Source: Candidatus Planktophila sp.
GTDB taxonomy: Bacteria; Actinomycetota; Actinomycetes; Nanopelagicales; Nanopelagicaceae
DNA length: 64,000 nt
Assembly: GCA_030649935.1 (NCBI GenBank)
Contig: JAUSFN010000035.1
Location: 1 to 64,000, forward strand
Reading direction: 5' to 3'
Shown here in pieces: positions 1-9,360 of this stretch. The position numbers and the translations under genes were made by a program. Below the pieces are notes generated by a model that was given only the letters and a program-made list of their open reading frames with translations, was not told the origin of the DNA and ran no database searches. The stretch's first letter is position 1; each line of letters starts with the position of its first letter.

Positions 1-1026
1 CCCTGCATTTGCGCCGGCCTGGATATATGAAGTGACTTTGTCGCGGTGTACGGCAGTTACAAGTGGACCCATGTCTACACCCTGGGTTCCATCACCGATT
101 TTAATATTTGCCATACGGGATTTAATCCGAGCAACTAGCGCACTGGCGATTGGTTCGACGGCAACGATTGCAGAAATTGCCATACAGCGCTCTCCGGCCG
201 AGCCAAAGCCAGCGTTTATTGCGGCATCGGCGGCGAGTTCAAGATCGGCATCGGGTAGAACAATCATGTGATTCTTAGCGCCACCTAAAGCCTGTACACG
301 CTTGCCGGCTTTTGTACCAGTTTCGTATACATAGCGAGCAATTGGAGTCGAGCCAACAAATGAGATTGATTTAATTCCAGGGTGAATGAGGAGTGAATCA
401 ACTACTTCTTTATCTCCATGAACAACATTGAAAACACCATCTGGCAATCCAGCTTCTTTCCATAGCTGCGCCATAAACATTACCGCACTTGGATCTTTTT
501 CAGATGGCTTAACGATTACAGTATTACCGCATGCAATTGCAACTGGGAAAAACCACATCGGAACCATCGCCGGAAAATTAAAGGGAGAGATGATTGCAAC
601 AGGTCCTAGAGCTTGGCGGATTGAATACACATCAACACCGGTTGATACTTCTTCGGAAAAGCCACCTTTTAATAAATGTGGAATTCCGCAGGCAAACTCA
701 ACGACTTCAAGACCGCGAGTAACTTCTCCGGCGGCATCGCTTAAAACTTTTCCATGCTCATCGGTAATTAGCGCCGCAATCTTTTCTCTGTTGTGCTGCA
801 CTAATTCGCGAAAGGCAAAGAGCACTTGGGTGCGCTTAGTCAATGAGCTATGACGCCACGTTGAAAATGCAGTCGTTGCCGCATCAACGGCGCTATCTAC
901 GGTTGCGGCGGTCCCAAAGGCGACAGTCTTGGTCACCTTTCCAGTTGCAGGGTTATAGATATCTCCCGTACGTGCTGGAGTGGTTGTATCAAGGGCGCCA
1001 TTTATCCAATGCGAAATCCGATCCAT
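1..1026 (-). CDS. mmsA: Methylmalonate/malonate-semialdehyde dehydrogenase (CoA-acylating), partial
   Basis: NAD-dependent aldehyde dehydrogenase that converts methylmalonate or malonate semialdehyde plus CoA to propionyl-CoA or acetyl-CoA, in valine, inositol or beta-alanine catabolism. I translated 342 residues from an ATG at 1026 to the window edge; the C-terminus lies outside. Seen: the SPFNFPAMVPMWF cofactor-region motif (about residues 147-159), LGGAKNHMIV (about 248-257) where most aldehyde dehydrogenases carry their general-base Glu, and the nucleophile Cys281 in SAGERCMA. Loss of that Glu together with GAKNH is typical of the CoA-dependent MmsA branch. It diverges from an omega-aminotransferase only about 70 bp away, which suggests joint use: transamination makes a semialdehyde that this enzyme oxidises. 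The choice of substrate is inference. Confidence 0.93.
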   Translation of the reverse strand, partial: MDRISHWINGALDTTTPARTGDIYNPATGKVTKTVAFGTAATVDSAVDAATTAFSTWRHSSLTKRTQVLFAFRELVQHNREKIAALITDEHGKVLSDAAGEVTRGLEVVEFACGIPHLLKGGFSEEVSTGVDVYSIRQALGPVAIISPFNFPAMVPMWFFPVAIACGNTVIVKPSEKDPSAVMFMAQLWKEAGLPDGVFNVVHGDKEVVDSLLIHPGIKSISFVGSTPIARYVYETGTKAGKRVQALGGAKNHMIVLPDADLELAADAAINAGFGSAGERCMAISAIVAVEPIASALVARIKSRMANIKIGDGTQGVDMGPLVTAVHRDKVTSYIQAGANAG

Positions 1027-1094
1027 AGGTTCAATCTACTTCAGGGCGTTAGAATGGCGCTAATTACTTCTTATTCAAGTTAGAGGCCTTTTTC

Positions 1095-2447
1095 ATGAGC
1101 ACACCAATCAATGATCCAGCTAAGCAGGCGGCAGTAAGTGCCGCCGACCACAAGTATGTTTTTCACTCATGGTCGGCTCAAGGGGCGATTTCACCGATGC
1201 CTGTTGCAAGTGGTTCTGGCTCATATTTTTGGGATCACGAGGGTAAAACCTATTTAGATTTCTCGTCACAGTTAGTCTTTACAAATATTGGCCATCAGCA
1301 CCCTAAAGTCATTAAAGCGATTCAAGCGCAGGCTGAGGTTCTCACAACAATTGCACCCCAGCATGCAAACGATGCTCGTAATGAAGCAGCCCAGCGAATC
1401 GTCGAATTAGCCGGTGCACACTTTGCTAAAGTCTTTTTTACTAATGGTGGCGCTGACGCAATCGAAAATGCGATCCGTATGGCGCGCATGCATACTCATA
1501 AACATAAAGTGCTTTCGACGTATCGTTCCTATCACGGCAATACGGGCGCTGCGATAAATGCAACTGGTGATCCACGTAGATTCCCAAATGAGTTTGCATT
1601 TGGTCACGTGCACTTTTTTGGACCATATCTGTATCGCACAGCTTTTTGGGCGCAGAGTGAAGAGGAAGAGTGCGCACGGGCACTAGAACATCTTGAGCAA
1701 ACAATTATCTTTGAAGGACCAAACACGATCGCTGCAGTCTTAATTGAGAGCGTGCCCGGAACTGCAGGCGTTTTAATGCCTCCTAAAGGTTACCTTGAAG
1801 GTGTTCGTGCGCTATGCGACAAATACAAAATTCTGTGGATCGCCGATGAAGTTATGTCGGGCTTTGGCCGCACCGGAAAATGGTTTGCGTATCAGCATGG
1901 AAGTGCAGTTCCAGATCTCATTACTTTTGCTAAAGGTGTTACTTCGGGTTATATCCAACTTGGTGGTGTCGTAATCAGTGAAAGCGTTTCCAAAACCTTC
2001 GATGAAAAAGTTTTCGCCGGAGGCCTGACATACATGGGCCACCCATTGGCATGTGCAACTGCCGTAGCAACTATCGACGTCATGAAAGAGGAGTCGATGT
2101 TGGAAAATGCCGCCATGATCGGCGAGACAATCTTGGGACCGGGACTTATAGAGCTCGCAAAAAAGCACAAGGTCATCGGCGATATTCGCGGCGCAGGAGT
2201 TTTCTGGGGTGTTGATTTAGTAAGTGATCGTGAAACTCGCGAACCCCTTGCACCATACGGTGCATCGAGTCCGGCGATGAACGAATTAGTAGCGGCCTGT
2301 AAGAAGAATGGCTTGATGCCATTTAACAACTTTAACCGCATTCACTTGTGCCCACCATGCAATATCTCAGTCGAAGATGCCAAGCTCGGTCTCGAGATGC
2401 TGGATAAGGCATTGAGTGAAATCGGAAAGTATTACACCGGCGCTTAA
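1095..2447 (+). CDS. Class III (omega-amino acid:pyruvate type) aminotransferase
   Basis: PLP-dependent fold-type I aminotransferase of 450 residues, the usual size for the family. Visible landmarks are FFTNGGADAIENAIRMAR (PLP phosphate region, about 114-131), YRSYHGNTGA (about 143-152), the ring-nitrogen Asp251 in WIADEVMSGFGRTG and the Schiff-base Lys280 in LITFAKGVTSGY. The family includes taurine:pyruvate, beta-alanine:pyruvate and 4-aminobutyrate transaminases. The divergent neighbour, an MmsA-type dehydrogenase, favours beta-alanine or 3-aminoisobutyrate as the amino donor, but this is inference. The start at 1095 gives a normal N-terminus; only a weak purine stretch (TTAGAGG) lies upstream. 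Confidence 0.9.
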   Translation: MSTPINDPAKQAAVSAADHKYVFHSWSAQGAISPMPVASGSGSYFWDHEGKTYLDFSSQLVFTNIGHQHPKVIKAIQAQAEVLTTIAPQHANDARNEAAQRIVELAGAHFAKVFFTNGGADAIENAIRMARMHTHKHKVLSTYRSYHGNTGAAINATGDPRRFPNEFAFGHVHFFGPYLYRTAFWAQSEEEECARALEHLEQTIIFEGPNTIAAVLIESVPGTAGVLMPPKGYLEGVRALCDKYKILWIADEVMSGFGRTGKWFAYQHGSAVPDLITFAKGVTSGYIQLGGVVISESVSKTFDEKVFAGGLTYMGHPLACATAVATIDVMKEESMLENAAMIGETILGPGLIELAKKHKVIGDIRGAGVFWGVDLVSDRETREPLAPYGASSPAMNELVAACKKNGLMPFNNFNRIHLCPPCNISVEDAKLGLEMLDKALSEIGKYYTGA

Positions 2448-2463
2448 TACATCTAACAGGTGG

Positions 2464-3537
2464 TTAAACGTTGAACCTAAATTCAACAACATCTCCATCA
2501 TGCATGACGTAATCCTTACCCTCCATACGCACTTTGCCCTTTGCCTTGGCCTCAGCCATCGAACCTGCCGCGATTAAATCATCGAAGCTCACGATCTCAG
2601 CTTTAATAAAACCTTTTTGGAAATCGGTATGGATAACTCCGGCGGCCATTGGCGCAGTGTCACCTTTGTGAATCGTCCATGCACGAACCTCTTTTGGTCC
2701 GGCAGTTAAATATGTCTGTAAACCTAAAGTGCGAAACCCAACATGAGCCAGCGTTGCAAGTCCTGGCTCTTCAAGACCAATCGATTGTAAAAGTTCGAGT
2801 GCATCTTCATCGCTGAGTTCAGTTAACTCTGCTTCGGTCTTAGCATCTAGAAAAATCGCTTCGGCAGGTGCGACGAGAGCCGCTAACGAAGCGCGCAGTT
2901 CAGCATCATTTAACTCGGCGGCATCGACATTAAAGACGTAGAGAAATGGTTTAGCCGTTAACAGCTGTAGTTCCGCAATTAGTGGCAATTCGACTTTGCT
3001 GCTCGAAAGAGGTTTACCTGAATTGAGAACTGCCTCTGCCTCTTTAACGGCATCGACAACATGTTGGCGCTCTTTGTGCATACGCGCCTCTTTTTCTAAT
3101 CGAGGCAAGGCCTTTTCAATCGTCTGCAAATCGGCGAGCGCTAATTCAGTATTAATGATCTCAATGTCACTAGCAGGATCGACGCGGCCTTCTACGTGAA
3201 TAACATCGCCATCACTAAATACGCGGATGACTTGGCAGATCGCATCGGTTTCGCGGATATTGGCCAAGAACTTATTACCAAGTCCCGCACCCTCAGATGC
3301 GCCCTTTACGATTCCAGCGATATCGACGAATGAGACGACGGCGGGAAGCAGGGTTTGAGATCCCACGATAGAAGCCAGGGCGGCTAAGCGGGTATCGGGG
3401 ACTCCCACGACCCCCACATTGGGCTCAATGGTGGCAAAGGGGTAGTTAGCGGCAAGAACGTTGTTCTTAGTTAAGGCGTTAAAGAGGGTGGATTTACCCA
3501 CGTTTGGCATGCCGACGATTCCGATTGAGAGGCTCAT
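2464..3537 (-). CDS. ychF: Redox-regulated ATPase YchF (Obg-family)
   Basis: Obg-family P-loop protein of 357 residues that binds ATP rather than GTP and associates with ribosomes. The G1 loop GMPNVGKS is at residues 9-16, and the YchF hallmark [20 protein letters not shown] follows at about 72. The G4 position reads NVDAAE instead of the NKxD of true GTPases, in line with relaxed nucleotide specificity. A coiled-coil insertion lies at about 140-170 and a C-terminal TGS domain ends in [14 protein letters not shown]. It converges on the aminotransferase (16 bp gap) and diverges from rmuC. Proximity to ispH and DUF6542 is the usual actinobacterial order. Confidence 0.97.
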   Translation of the reverse strand: MSLSIGIVGMPNVGKSTLFNALTKNNVLAANYPFATIEPNVGVVGVPDTRLAALASIVGSQTLLPAVVSFVDIAGIVKGASEGAGLGNKFLANIRETDAICQVIRVFSDGDVIHVEGRVDPASDIEIINTELALADLQTIEKALPRLEKEARMHKERQHVVDAVKEAEAVLNSGKPLSSSKVELPLIAELQLLTAKPFLYVFNVDAAELNDAELRASLAALVAPAEAIFLDAKTEAELTELSDEDALELLQSIGLEEPGLATLAHVGFRTLGLQTYLTAGPKEVRAWTIHKGDTAPMAAGVIHTDFQKGFIKAEIVSFDDLIAAGSMAEAKAKGKVRMEGKDYVMHDGDVVEFRFNV

Positions 3538-3588
3538 AAGGAGTAGAGCCTACGCGGGATTGTCGGTACTGCCTGCCACGATAGCCCC

Positions 3589-4737
3589 ATGCCTTCATAC
3601 ATAGTGACGCTTCTCGTCGGTCTACTTGCAGGTGGTGCAATCGGCTATCTCTTGCGCGCCTCGAAATCCGGTCTGGCCGATCGCGCCCTGCTCGATGATT
3701 ACAAAGCCCAGTTGGCGGCAGAGCGTGAAAAAACTGAATCGACCGTCAAGTTAAATGCCGAACTCAACGCCGTCAAAGAGTCGGTACAAAAACTTTCAAC
3801 CCAATCCAATGAGGCTAATCGCATTCGCACTGAAGCTGAAGCAAAACTCGAGACAACAATTAACGAGATGCGACGAGCTTCAGAATCAATCTTTGATGAA
3901 ACGAAGAAAATCGCGGGGGCGTTATCTAATACGCAAACTCGCGGAAAATTCGGTGAGGCACAACTTGAACTATTGCTACAAGGTGCCGGTCTGCGCGAAG
4001 GCCACGAATACAGCAGACAGAAATCTACAACCGATGCCGACTCTTCCAGAATTCCAGATATCACAGTGAAGATGCCGGGCGGCAGTTCAATATTTATTGA
4101 CTCAAAGTTTCCATTTGATCGCTTTCTAGAGGCTTTCGGAACCGAGGATCAAAATCAGCGCGATGAGTTTTTAACCTCGCACACTAAGGATTTGCTCAAA
4201 CATGTCGAAGCGCTCGCAAAGCGCGGATACCACAAATCAGCGGGCTCCCCCGATTTCGTTGTGCTCTTTGTTCCATTTGAAACGCTTTTATCTGAGGCTT
4301 TGCGCATCGATCCGAATCTTCTCGAAAAAGCATTTAAGGTCGGCGTTACGATTGCAACTCCAACATCGATGATGGCATTGCTGCGCACTATTGGCTACAT
4401 CTTTACGCGCAATAAACTCGCTGAAAACGCCGATGAGATTCAAAAGGTTGCGAGTACATTTCTAAAAAATATTACGCTGCTCCATACCAAGATTGTTGCA
4501 GTCGGTAAAGCGATTACTTCCACAGCTAAGGCTTATGAGGACTTAGTACCGACTGCTGAAAAGACGGTACTTAGCCCTGCCCGCAGAATTCACAACTTGG
4601 GTGTAAGCGGAGACAAAGATAAACTCGCCATTGAATATCCCGAGGCACCTGCTTCGGTGCGAGAGCTAAAGAGCGATGAGATTGGTGGCGATGATGATTT
4701 CATCGATGCCGAAGAGGTTGGCGAAGAGGAGCGATAG
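3589..4737 (+). CDS. rmuC: DNA recombination protein RmuC homologue
   Basis: Membrane-tethered RmuC family protein of 382 residues. Residues 2-23 form one transmembrane helix (SYIVTLLVGLLAGGAIGYLL region), about 30-110 are charged coiled coil, and the RmuC domain with a nuclease-like fold follows from about residue 120, including GKFGEAQLELLL and the PGGSSIFIDSKFPFDRFLEA segment. The acidic C-terminal tail (DDDFIDAEEVGEEE) is low-complexity. RmuC proteins limit inversions and recombination at repeats; the biochemical mechanism is not settled. The stop is followed directly by the next gene's ATG (4738), so the two are probably co-translated. Confidence 0.9.
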   Translation: MPSYIVTLLVGLLAGGAIGYLLRASKSGLADRALLDDYKAQLAAEREKTESTVKLNAELNAVKESVQKLSTQSNEANRIRTEAEAKLETTINEMRRASESIFDETKKIAGALSNTQTRGKFGEAQLELLLQGAGLREGHEYSRQKSTTDADSSRIPDITVKMPGGSSIFIDSKFPFDRFLEAFGTEDQNQRDEFLTSHTKDLLKHVEALAKRGYHKSAGSPDFVVLFVPFETLLSEALRIDPNLLEKAFKVGVTIATPTSMMALLRTIGYIFTRNKLAENADEIQKVASTFLKNITLLHTKIVAVGKAITSTAKAYEDLVPTAEKTVLSPARRIHNLGVSGDKDKLAIEYPEAPASVRELKSDEIGGDDDFIDAEEVGEEER

Positions 4738-5145
4738 ATGAGCCTTTCCAGCAAGATTGCGATTCAAGGACCCGGATTAAAGAAGCAGGGCATTATTATT
4801 CTGCAAACTTTCTTCATCGGGCTCTTTACCTATATTGAACTCTGGCTGCGAAGTGGCGTAGGTGTTGTCACTGGCGTGATCATCCTTTTATCTTTTTACG
4901 GTGGAGTCCGATTTGGTCGTCCTGGAACTACATATGTCGCAGTTGTTACACCACCGCTTGCCTTTGCCATTAGTGCGCTCTTGTGGACAATCATCCTCGT
5001 TGGCTTTAAACCATCACGCCTTGCAATCGATGTTGTTGCAGCCCTAGCAAGTGAAGCGCCATATTTAATAATCGGTACGATATATGGCTGGTTTATTTTC
5101 CTTAACACTAAGGCGAAAAAGAGACCACCTAAAGCTCGCGGTTAA
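4738..5145 (+). CDS. Small polytopic membrane protein (DUF6542-like)
   Basis: 135-residue protein with about four hydrophobic helices (roughly residues 20-36, 43-55, 66-87 and 98-122) and a basic C-terminus (TKAKKRPPKARG). I compare it with the DUF6542 membrane proteins that sit beside ispH in many actinobacteria, on position and topology; I cannot test this by search. It starts immediately after the rmuC stop and ends 1 bp before the convergent ispH stop. Function unknown. Confidence 0.75.
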   Translation: MSLSSKIAIQGPGLKKQGIIILQTFFIGLFTYIELWLRSGVGVVTGVIILLSFYGGVRFGRPGTTYVAVVTPPLAFAISALLWTIILVGFKPSRLAIDVVAALASEAPYLIIGTIYGWFIFLNTKAKKRPPKARG

Positions 5146-6102
5146 TTAATTCTGCCCTGCGGCTTTGAGATCTTTACGGAGTTCGGCGGGAAGTGAGAAG
5201 AGCAACGACTCTTGCATCGCCGTCACAGTTTCAACATCCCCATAACCCCGCTCGGCCAGCCACGCTAAAACATCATCAACCAAAATCTCTGGCACCGATG
5301 CACCACTTGTTAAACCGATTGTTTCAACGTCGGTTAACCAGTGCTCTTGTATCTCTTCGGCGTAATCGACTAAGTGCGAAGCCTTAGCTCCGTATTCGAG
5401 TGCGACTTCGGCCAAACGCACTGAGTTAGATGAGTTTTGTGAACCCACAACGATTACTAAATCAGCTGTCGCCGAGATCGCTTTAATCGCCTCCTGGCGG
5501 TTTTGTGTTGCATAACAAATGTCATCACTTGGAGGATCTTGGATATCTGGAAAGCGCTCTTTTAGAATTGCAACGACCGATAAGGTTTCATCAACACTTA
5601 AAGTGGTCTGCGAAAGCCAGACTAATTTCTTTCCCGGAGTCGGAACTACGCTTCTTGCACCATCTAAACCATCGATAACGCGCACCTGACCTACAGCCTC
5701 ACCGGCTGTGCCCTCAACTTCCTCGTGACCTTCGTGGCCAATAAGCAAAATCTCAGCATCCTCTTGTGCAAATCGTCGAACTTCATGATGAACTTTGGTA
5801 ACTAAGGGGCAGGTGGCATCGATAGTCTTTAACTTTCGTGTCGCCGCCTCCTCATGAACACTTGGTGCGACGCCATGAGCCGAAAAAACGACGGTCTTAC
5901 CCTCTGGTACCTCATCGGTCTCACCGACAAAGATTGCACCTTTGGCTTCAAGGCTGGCCACAACGTGGACATTATGCACAATCTGCTTTCGGACATAAAT
6001 CGGGGCACCATAAAGCTCTAGCGCTTTTTCAACGGTTATAACGGCGCGGTCAACGCCAGCGCAATACCCACGGGGCGCAGCAAGGAGAACTCTCTTAGCC
6101 AT
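5146..6102 (-). CDS. ispH: 4-hydroxy-3-methylbut-2-enyl diphosphate reductase
   Basis: Last enzyme of the MEP isoprenoid pathway: a [4Fe-4S] protein that reduces HMBPP to IPP and DMAPP. Length 318 is normal. The three cluster cysteines are visible at Cys14 ([10 protein letters not shown]), Cys98 (DATCPLV) and Cys196 (ICYATQNRQ). Substrate-binding residues are present: His43, His76 in SAHG, the [10 protein letters not shown] loop with its catalytic Glu, SQTTLS, and [11 protein letters not shown]. It diverges from xseA, a common actinobacterial arrangement. Together with ispE in this window it indicates isoprenoid synthesis by the MEP route. Confidence 0.98.
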   Translation of the reverse strand: MAKRVLLAAPRGYCAGVDRAVITVEKALELYGAPIYVRKQIVHNVHVVASLEAKGAIFVGETDEVPEGKTVVFSAHGVAPSVHEEAATRKLKTIDATCPLVTKVHHEVRRFAQEDAEILLIGHEGHEEVEGTAGEAVGQVRVIDGLDGARSVVPTPGKKLVWLSQTTLSVDETLSVVAILKERFPDIQDPPSDDICYATQNRQEAIKAISATADLVIVVGSQNSSNSVRLAEVALEYGAKASHLVDYAEEIQEHWLTDVETIGLTSGASVPEILVDDVLAWLAERGYGDVETVTAMQESLLFSLPAELRKDLKAAGQN

Positions 6103-6127
6103 GGAGTGAGTCTATTAGGCTCATCTC

Positions 6128-7342
6128 ATGTTCGAAAGTTCAAGTGATTCCCCGGCATCGGTCAAGGTAGTCACTGAGGCGATTAAAGAGTATGTCGATC
6201 GATTAGGCCCGATTTGGATTGAGGGCGAAATCAGCGAACTCAATGAACGTAGCGGGCCCATGGCATTTATTCGTCTGCGCGATCCAAGTGAAGATATGTC
6301 CTTGTCGGTGATGTGTCATAAATCAGTTATCGCAGCGGTGCAACCTCTGCCACCTAATGCTCGCGTTGTGCTCTATGCAAAGCCATCCTGGTACACGAAA
6401 AATGGTTCGTTGACTTTATCAGCACGAGAAATTCGACAGGTAGGAGTCGGTGAATTATTAGCGCGCCTGGAAGCGCTTAAGTCTTTGTTAGCCGCCGAAG
6501 GTTTATTTGATTCAGATAGGAAGGTTGGGCTTCCGCTGTTACCGAAAAAAATCGGCCTTATCTGCGGCCGTAACACCGATGCGGAAAAAGATGTTGTTGA
6601 AAACGCCAAGCGTCGCTGGCCCAGTGTGCAGTTTGAAATCCGTGAAGTTACGGTGCAGGGCGCAGCTGCGGTAACTGAAGTTTCGGCGGCTTTGCGCGAA
6701 CTTGAGGCCGATGTCGATGTAGAAGTCATCATCATTACGCGTGGAGGTGGCTCCTTTGAAGATCTTCTTCCATTTAGTGATGAGGGATTAGTGCGCTTAG
6801 CAGCATCGTGTTTAACTCCGATTGTTAGCGCTATTGGCCATGAGAAAGATTCACCATTATTAGATTTGGTGGCAGATTTTAGAGCATCGACCCCAACCGA
6901 TGCCGCCAAACATGTTGTGCCGGATATTAATGAAGAGATTGAAATGATCTCTGGGTTACTTGATCGCGCGCGTCGTAAAATATTAAATCTCATTGATTTA
7001 GAAACAACGAGATTGACTAACTTCAGAGACCGTCCGGTCATGAGAGATCCGTACCTTCTCATTACTTCTCGCGCTGAAATAATTCTTGCTCTTCGCGAGC
7101 GCTCTCTCCGTAGTTTTGGGGGCCACCTTAAGCTAGCAAAAGAGGAGCTCTCTCAGATTAAAGCCCGGGTCCGTGCACTTTCACCGCAGGCCACATTAGA
7201 TCGTGGCTACTCTGTTGTGCAGTTATCAACTGGTGACATTGCCCGTGATGCCAGTACTTTGAAAGTTGGAGATTTGCTTCGCCTGCGTTTAGCTAAGGGC
7301 GAGAGTTATGCCACAGTGACTGCTCACAGCGTGAAGGAGTAG
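6128..7342 (+). CDS. xseA: Exodeoxyribonuclease VII large subunit
   Basis: Catalytic subunit of the ExoVII single-strand DNA nuclease, 404 residues. An N-terminal OB-fold (VTEAIKEYVDRLGPIWIEGE and following, about 15-110) precedes the catalytic domain containing GLICGRNTDAEKDV and IIITRGGGSFEDLLPFSDE (about residues 204-222). A helical coiled-coil arm follows, and the C-terminus carries the LDRGYSVVQ segment. The small subunit gene follows 9 bp downstream, forming an xseAB operon. The 229-codon open frame on the opposite strand is a shadow. Confidence 0.97.
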   Translation: MFESSSDSPASVKVVTEAIKEYVDRLGPIWIEGEISELNERSGPMAFIRLRDPSEDMSLSVMCHKSVIAAVQPLPPNARVVLYAKPSWYTKNGSLTLSAREIRQVGVGELLARLEALKSLLAAEGLFDSDRKVGLPLLPKKIGLICGRNTDAEKDVVENAKRRWPSVQFEIREVTVQGAAAVTEVSAALRELEADVDVEVIIITRGGGSFEDLLPFSDEGLVRLAASCLTPIVSAIGHEKDSPLLDLVADFRASTPTDAAKHVVPDINEEIEMISGLLDRARRKILNLIDLETTRLTNFRDRPVMRDPYLLITSRAEIILALRERSLRSFGGHLKLAKEELSQIKARVRALSPQATLDRGYSVVQLSTGDIARDASTLKVGDLLRLRLAKGESYATVTAHSVKE

Positions 7343-7351
7343 ATTTAACCC

Positions 7352-7540
7352 ATGGTCGAAAAGAAGATTTCATACGAGGCCGCGCGCGATGAGTTAGCTG
7401 AAGTAGTCGCCGCCCTTGAAACCGGAAGTGCCACTCTCGAAGACTCCTTAAAACTCTGGGAGCGCGGTGAAGAGTTAGCAAAAATCTGCCAGGAGTGGCT
7501 AGACGGGGCGAAGAAGAGATTGGATGCGGTTAAGCCGTAA
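7352..7540 (+). CDS. xseB: Exodeoxyribonuclease VII small subunit
   Basis: 62-residue helical protein that packs on the XseA arm. The sequence [19 protein letters not shown] followed by [18 protein letters not shown] is diagnostic of the family. It lies between xseA (9 bp upstream) and the fumarase gene (5 bp downstream), so the three are probably co-transcribed. Length is slightly short but within the family range. Confidence 0.96.
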   Translation: MVEKKISYEAARDELAEVVAALETGSATLEDSLKLWERGEELAKICQEWLDGAKKRLDAVKP

Positions 7541-7545
7541 ATCAA

Positions 7546-9195
7546 ATGCCGAATTTTTCATACTCTGAACTCTTGCCTTTAGGTGAGGATGATACGAAGT
7601 ATCGTTTCGTTGGCACCGAGGGAGTCACTGTCGTGCGCTACGGTGATAAAGAGTTTTTGCAGGTCGAACCTGAGGCCCTTGAAAAACTAACCGCTGAAGC
7701 AATCCATGATATTTCGCACTACTTACGCCCTGCACATTTGCAGCAGCTGGCTAACATCATTCTAGATCCAGAAGCATCACCTAACGATCGCTTCGTCGCA
7801 ACGGATTTATTGAAAAATGCCAATATCTCAGCCGGTGGAATTTTGCCGATGTGTCAAGACACAGGAACTGCTTTGGTGATGGGAAAAAAGGGCCAGCGAG
7901 TTTTAACTACTTCAAAAGATGAGATTGCGATTTCGCAGGGAATCTATGATGCTTTCACGAAACTGAATCTGCGCTATTCGCAGATGGCACCAGTGACAAT
8001 GTGGGAAGAAAAAAATACTGGCAATAATCTTCCTGCCCAAATCGAAATATTTGCCGATAGCGATCACCCCGATGAGTACAACTTTCTCTTCATCGCAAAA
8101 GGCGGGGGCAGTGCAAATAAATCATTTTTATACCAAGAGACTAAGGCGATTCTAAACCCAACTTCTTTTATGAACTGGCTTGATGAAAAACTACGCTCGA
8201 TAGGCACTGCCGCATGTCCGCCGTATCACTTGGCAATCGTTATCGGTGGAACAAGTGCCGAGCACACCGTTAAGACAGCCAAGTTAGCTAGCACTAAGTA
8301 TTTGGATTCACTCCCGACTGGCGGTGATGCTGCAACTGGTCATGGCTTTAGAGATCTTGAGTTAGAGCAACAGGCTTTAGAGCTAACGAGAACGTTAGGA
8401 ATTGGCGCTCAGTTTGGTGGCAAGTACTTCTGTCACGATGTTCGTGTTGTCCGCCTACCTCGACATGGTGCATCACTGCCAATTGCAATCGCAGTCTCCT
8501 GCTCTGCCGATCGTCAGGCAAAGGGAAAAATCACCAAGGAGGGAATTTTCCTTGAGGAGCTAGAGCGAGAGCCAGCGCACTTCCTACCTGAAACCACCGA
8601 TGAGCATCTAGCCGATGAGGTTGTGGCCATTGACTTGAATCAACCGATGGAGAAAATCCGTGCCGAGCTCTCTAAATATCCAGTCAAGACGCGGCTTAGT
8701 CTTACCGGAACATTAGTTGTCGCCCGCGATTTAGCCCATGCCAAAATTAAAGCGGCTATAGATAAGGGTGAAGCAATGCCTGAGTATTTGAAAAAATACG
8801 CGGTCTACTACGCAGGCCCTGCCAAAACACCGGTCGGATACGCCTCGGGCTCATTTGGTCCAACTACGGCCGGTCGCATGGACTCCTACGTTGAGTACTT
8901 TCAATCTAGGGGCGGTTCTTTTGTCATGCTGGCAAAGGGCAATAGATCAAAAGCCGTCACCGATGCCTGTAAGACACATGGTGGATTTTACTTAGGCTCA
9001 ATCGGTGGACCGGCAGCAAAGCTTGCCTTGGATTGCATCAAGAAAGTCGAAGTCTTAGATTTTGAAGAGCTAGGCATGGAGGCCGTCTTTAAAATCGATG
9101 TCGTAGATTTCCCAGCCTTTATCGTTGTCGATGATAAGGGAAATGATTTCTTTGCCGAAACCAGCACGCCATTACGTATCGGGGTTAAACCTTAA
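7546..9195 (+). CDS. fum: Class I fumarate hydratase ([4Fe-4S], single chain)
   Basis: Iron-sulfur fumarase of the FumA/FumB type, which hydrates fumarate to L-malate in the TCA cycle. The single 549-residue chain fuses the alpha-like and beta-like parts. Conserved cysteine regions are visible: [19 protein letters not shown] (about 96-116), [19 protein letters not shown] (about 223-241) and the [18 protein letters not shown] region (about 302-319). The C-terminal beta part contains [21 protein letters not shown](+)-tartrate dehydratases share this fold, but full length and housekeeping context favour fumarase. No clear hairpin terminator follows; the 23-bp repeats begin about 60 bp downstream. 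Confidence 0.94.
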   Translation: MPNFSYSELLPLGEDDTKYRFVGTEGVTVVRYGDKEFLQVEPEALEKLTAEAIHDISHYLRPAHLQQLANIILDPEASPNDRFVATDLLKNANISAGGILPMCQDTGTALVMGKKGQRVLTTSKDEIAISQGIYDAFTKLNLRYSQMAPVTMWEEKNTGNNLPAQIEIFADSDHPDEYNFLFIAKGGGSANKSFLYQETKAILNPTSFMNWLDEKLRSIGTAACPPYHLAIVIGGTSAEHTVKTAKLASTKYLDSLPTGGDAATGHGFRDLELEQQALELTRTLGIGAQFGGKYFCHDVRVVRLPRHGASLPIAIAVSCSADRQAKGKITKEGIFLEELEREPAHFLPETTDEHLADEVVAIDLNQPMEKIRAELSKYPVKTRLSLTGTLVVARDLAHAKIKAAIDKGEAMPEYLKKYAVYYAGPAKTPVGYASGSFGPTTAGRMDSYVEYFQSRGGSFVMLAKGNRSKAVTDACKTHGGFYLGSIGGPAAKLALDCIKKVEVLDFEELGMEAVFKIDVVDFPAFIVVDDKGNDFFAETSTPLRIGVKP

Positions 9196-9252
9196 AAACC
9201 ATTCTCAAGCACAATTTAGAGTTTATTGGGTTTCAATAGACCTTTCGTAGGC

Positions 9253-9317
9253 CTCAATTCCTAAAGATTAGAGCCCTCAATTCCTAAAGGTTAGAGCCCT
9301 CAATTCCTAAAGGTTCT
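9253..9317. repeat. Tandem 23-bp direct repeat, three copies, upstream of the ATPase gene
   Basis: Units begin at 9253, 9276 and 9299 and start CTCAATTCCTAAAG. The first two copies differ at one position (A versus G) and the third diverges after TTC. Inside units 1 and 2 is a dyad CTAA-N3-TTAG (9261-9271 and 9284-9294); the third copy keeps only the left half (9307). The array ends about 45 bp before the ATPase start, where operators or promoter elements would lie. Function is inference. Confidence 0.85.
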
Positions 9318-9360
9318 GATACTCTTATCAAGGACTGAGAAGAAATGAGGCGGACTCCGA

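Noticed and set aside
6373-7062. 229-codon open frame antisense to xseA
   Set aside because: Fully inside a well-conserved gene, Ser/Arg-rich low-complexity translation and no recognisable domain: a shadow frame.
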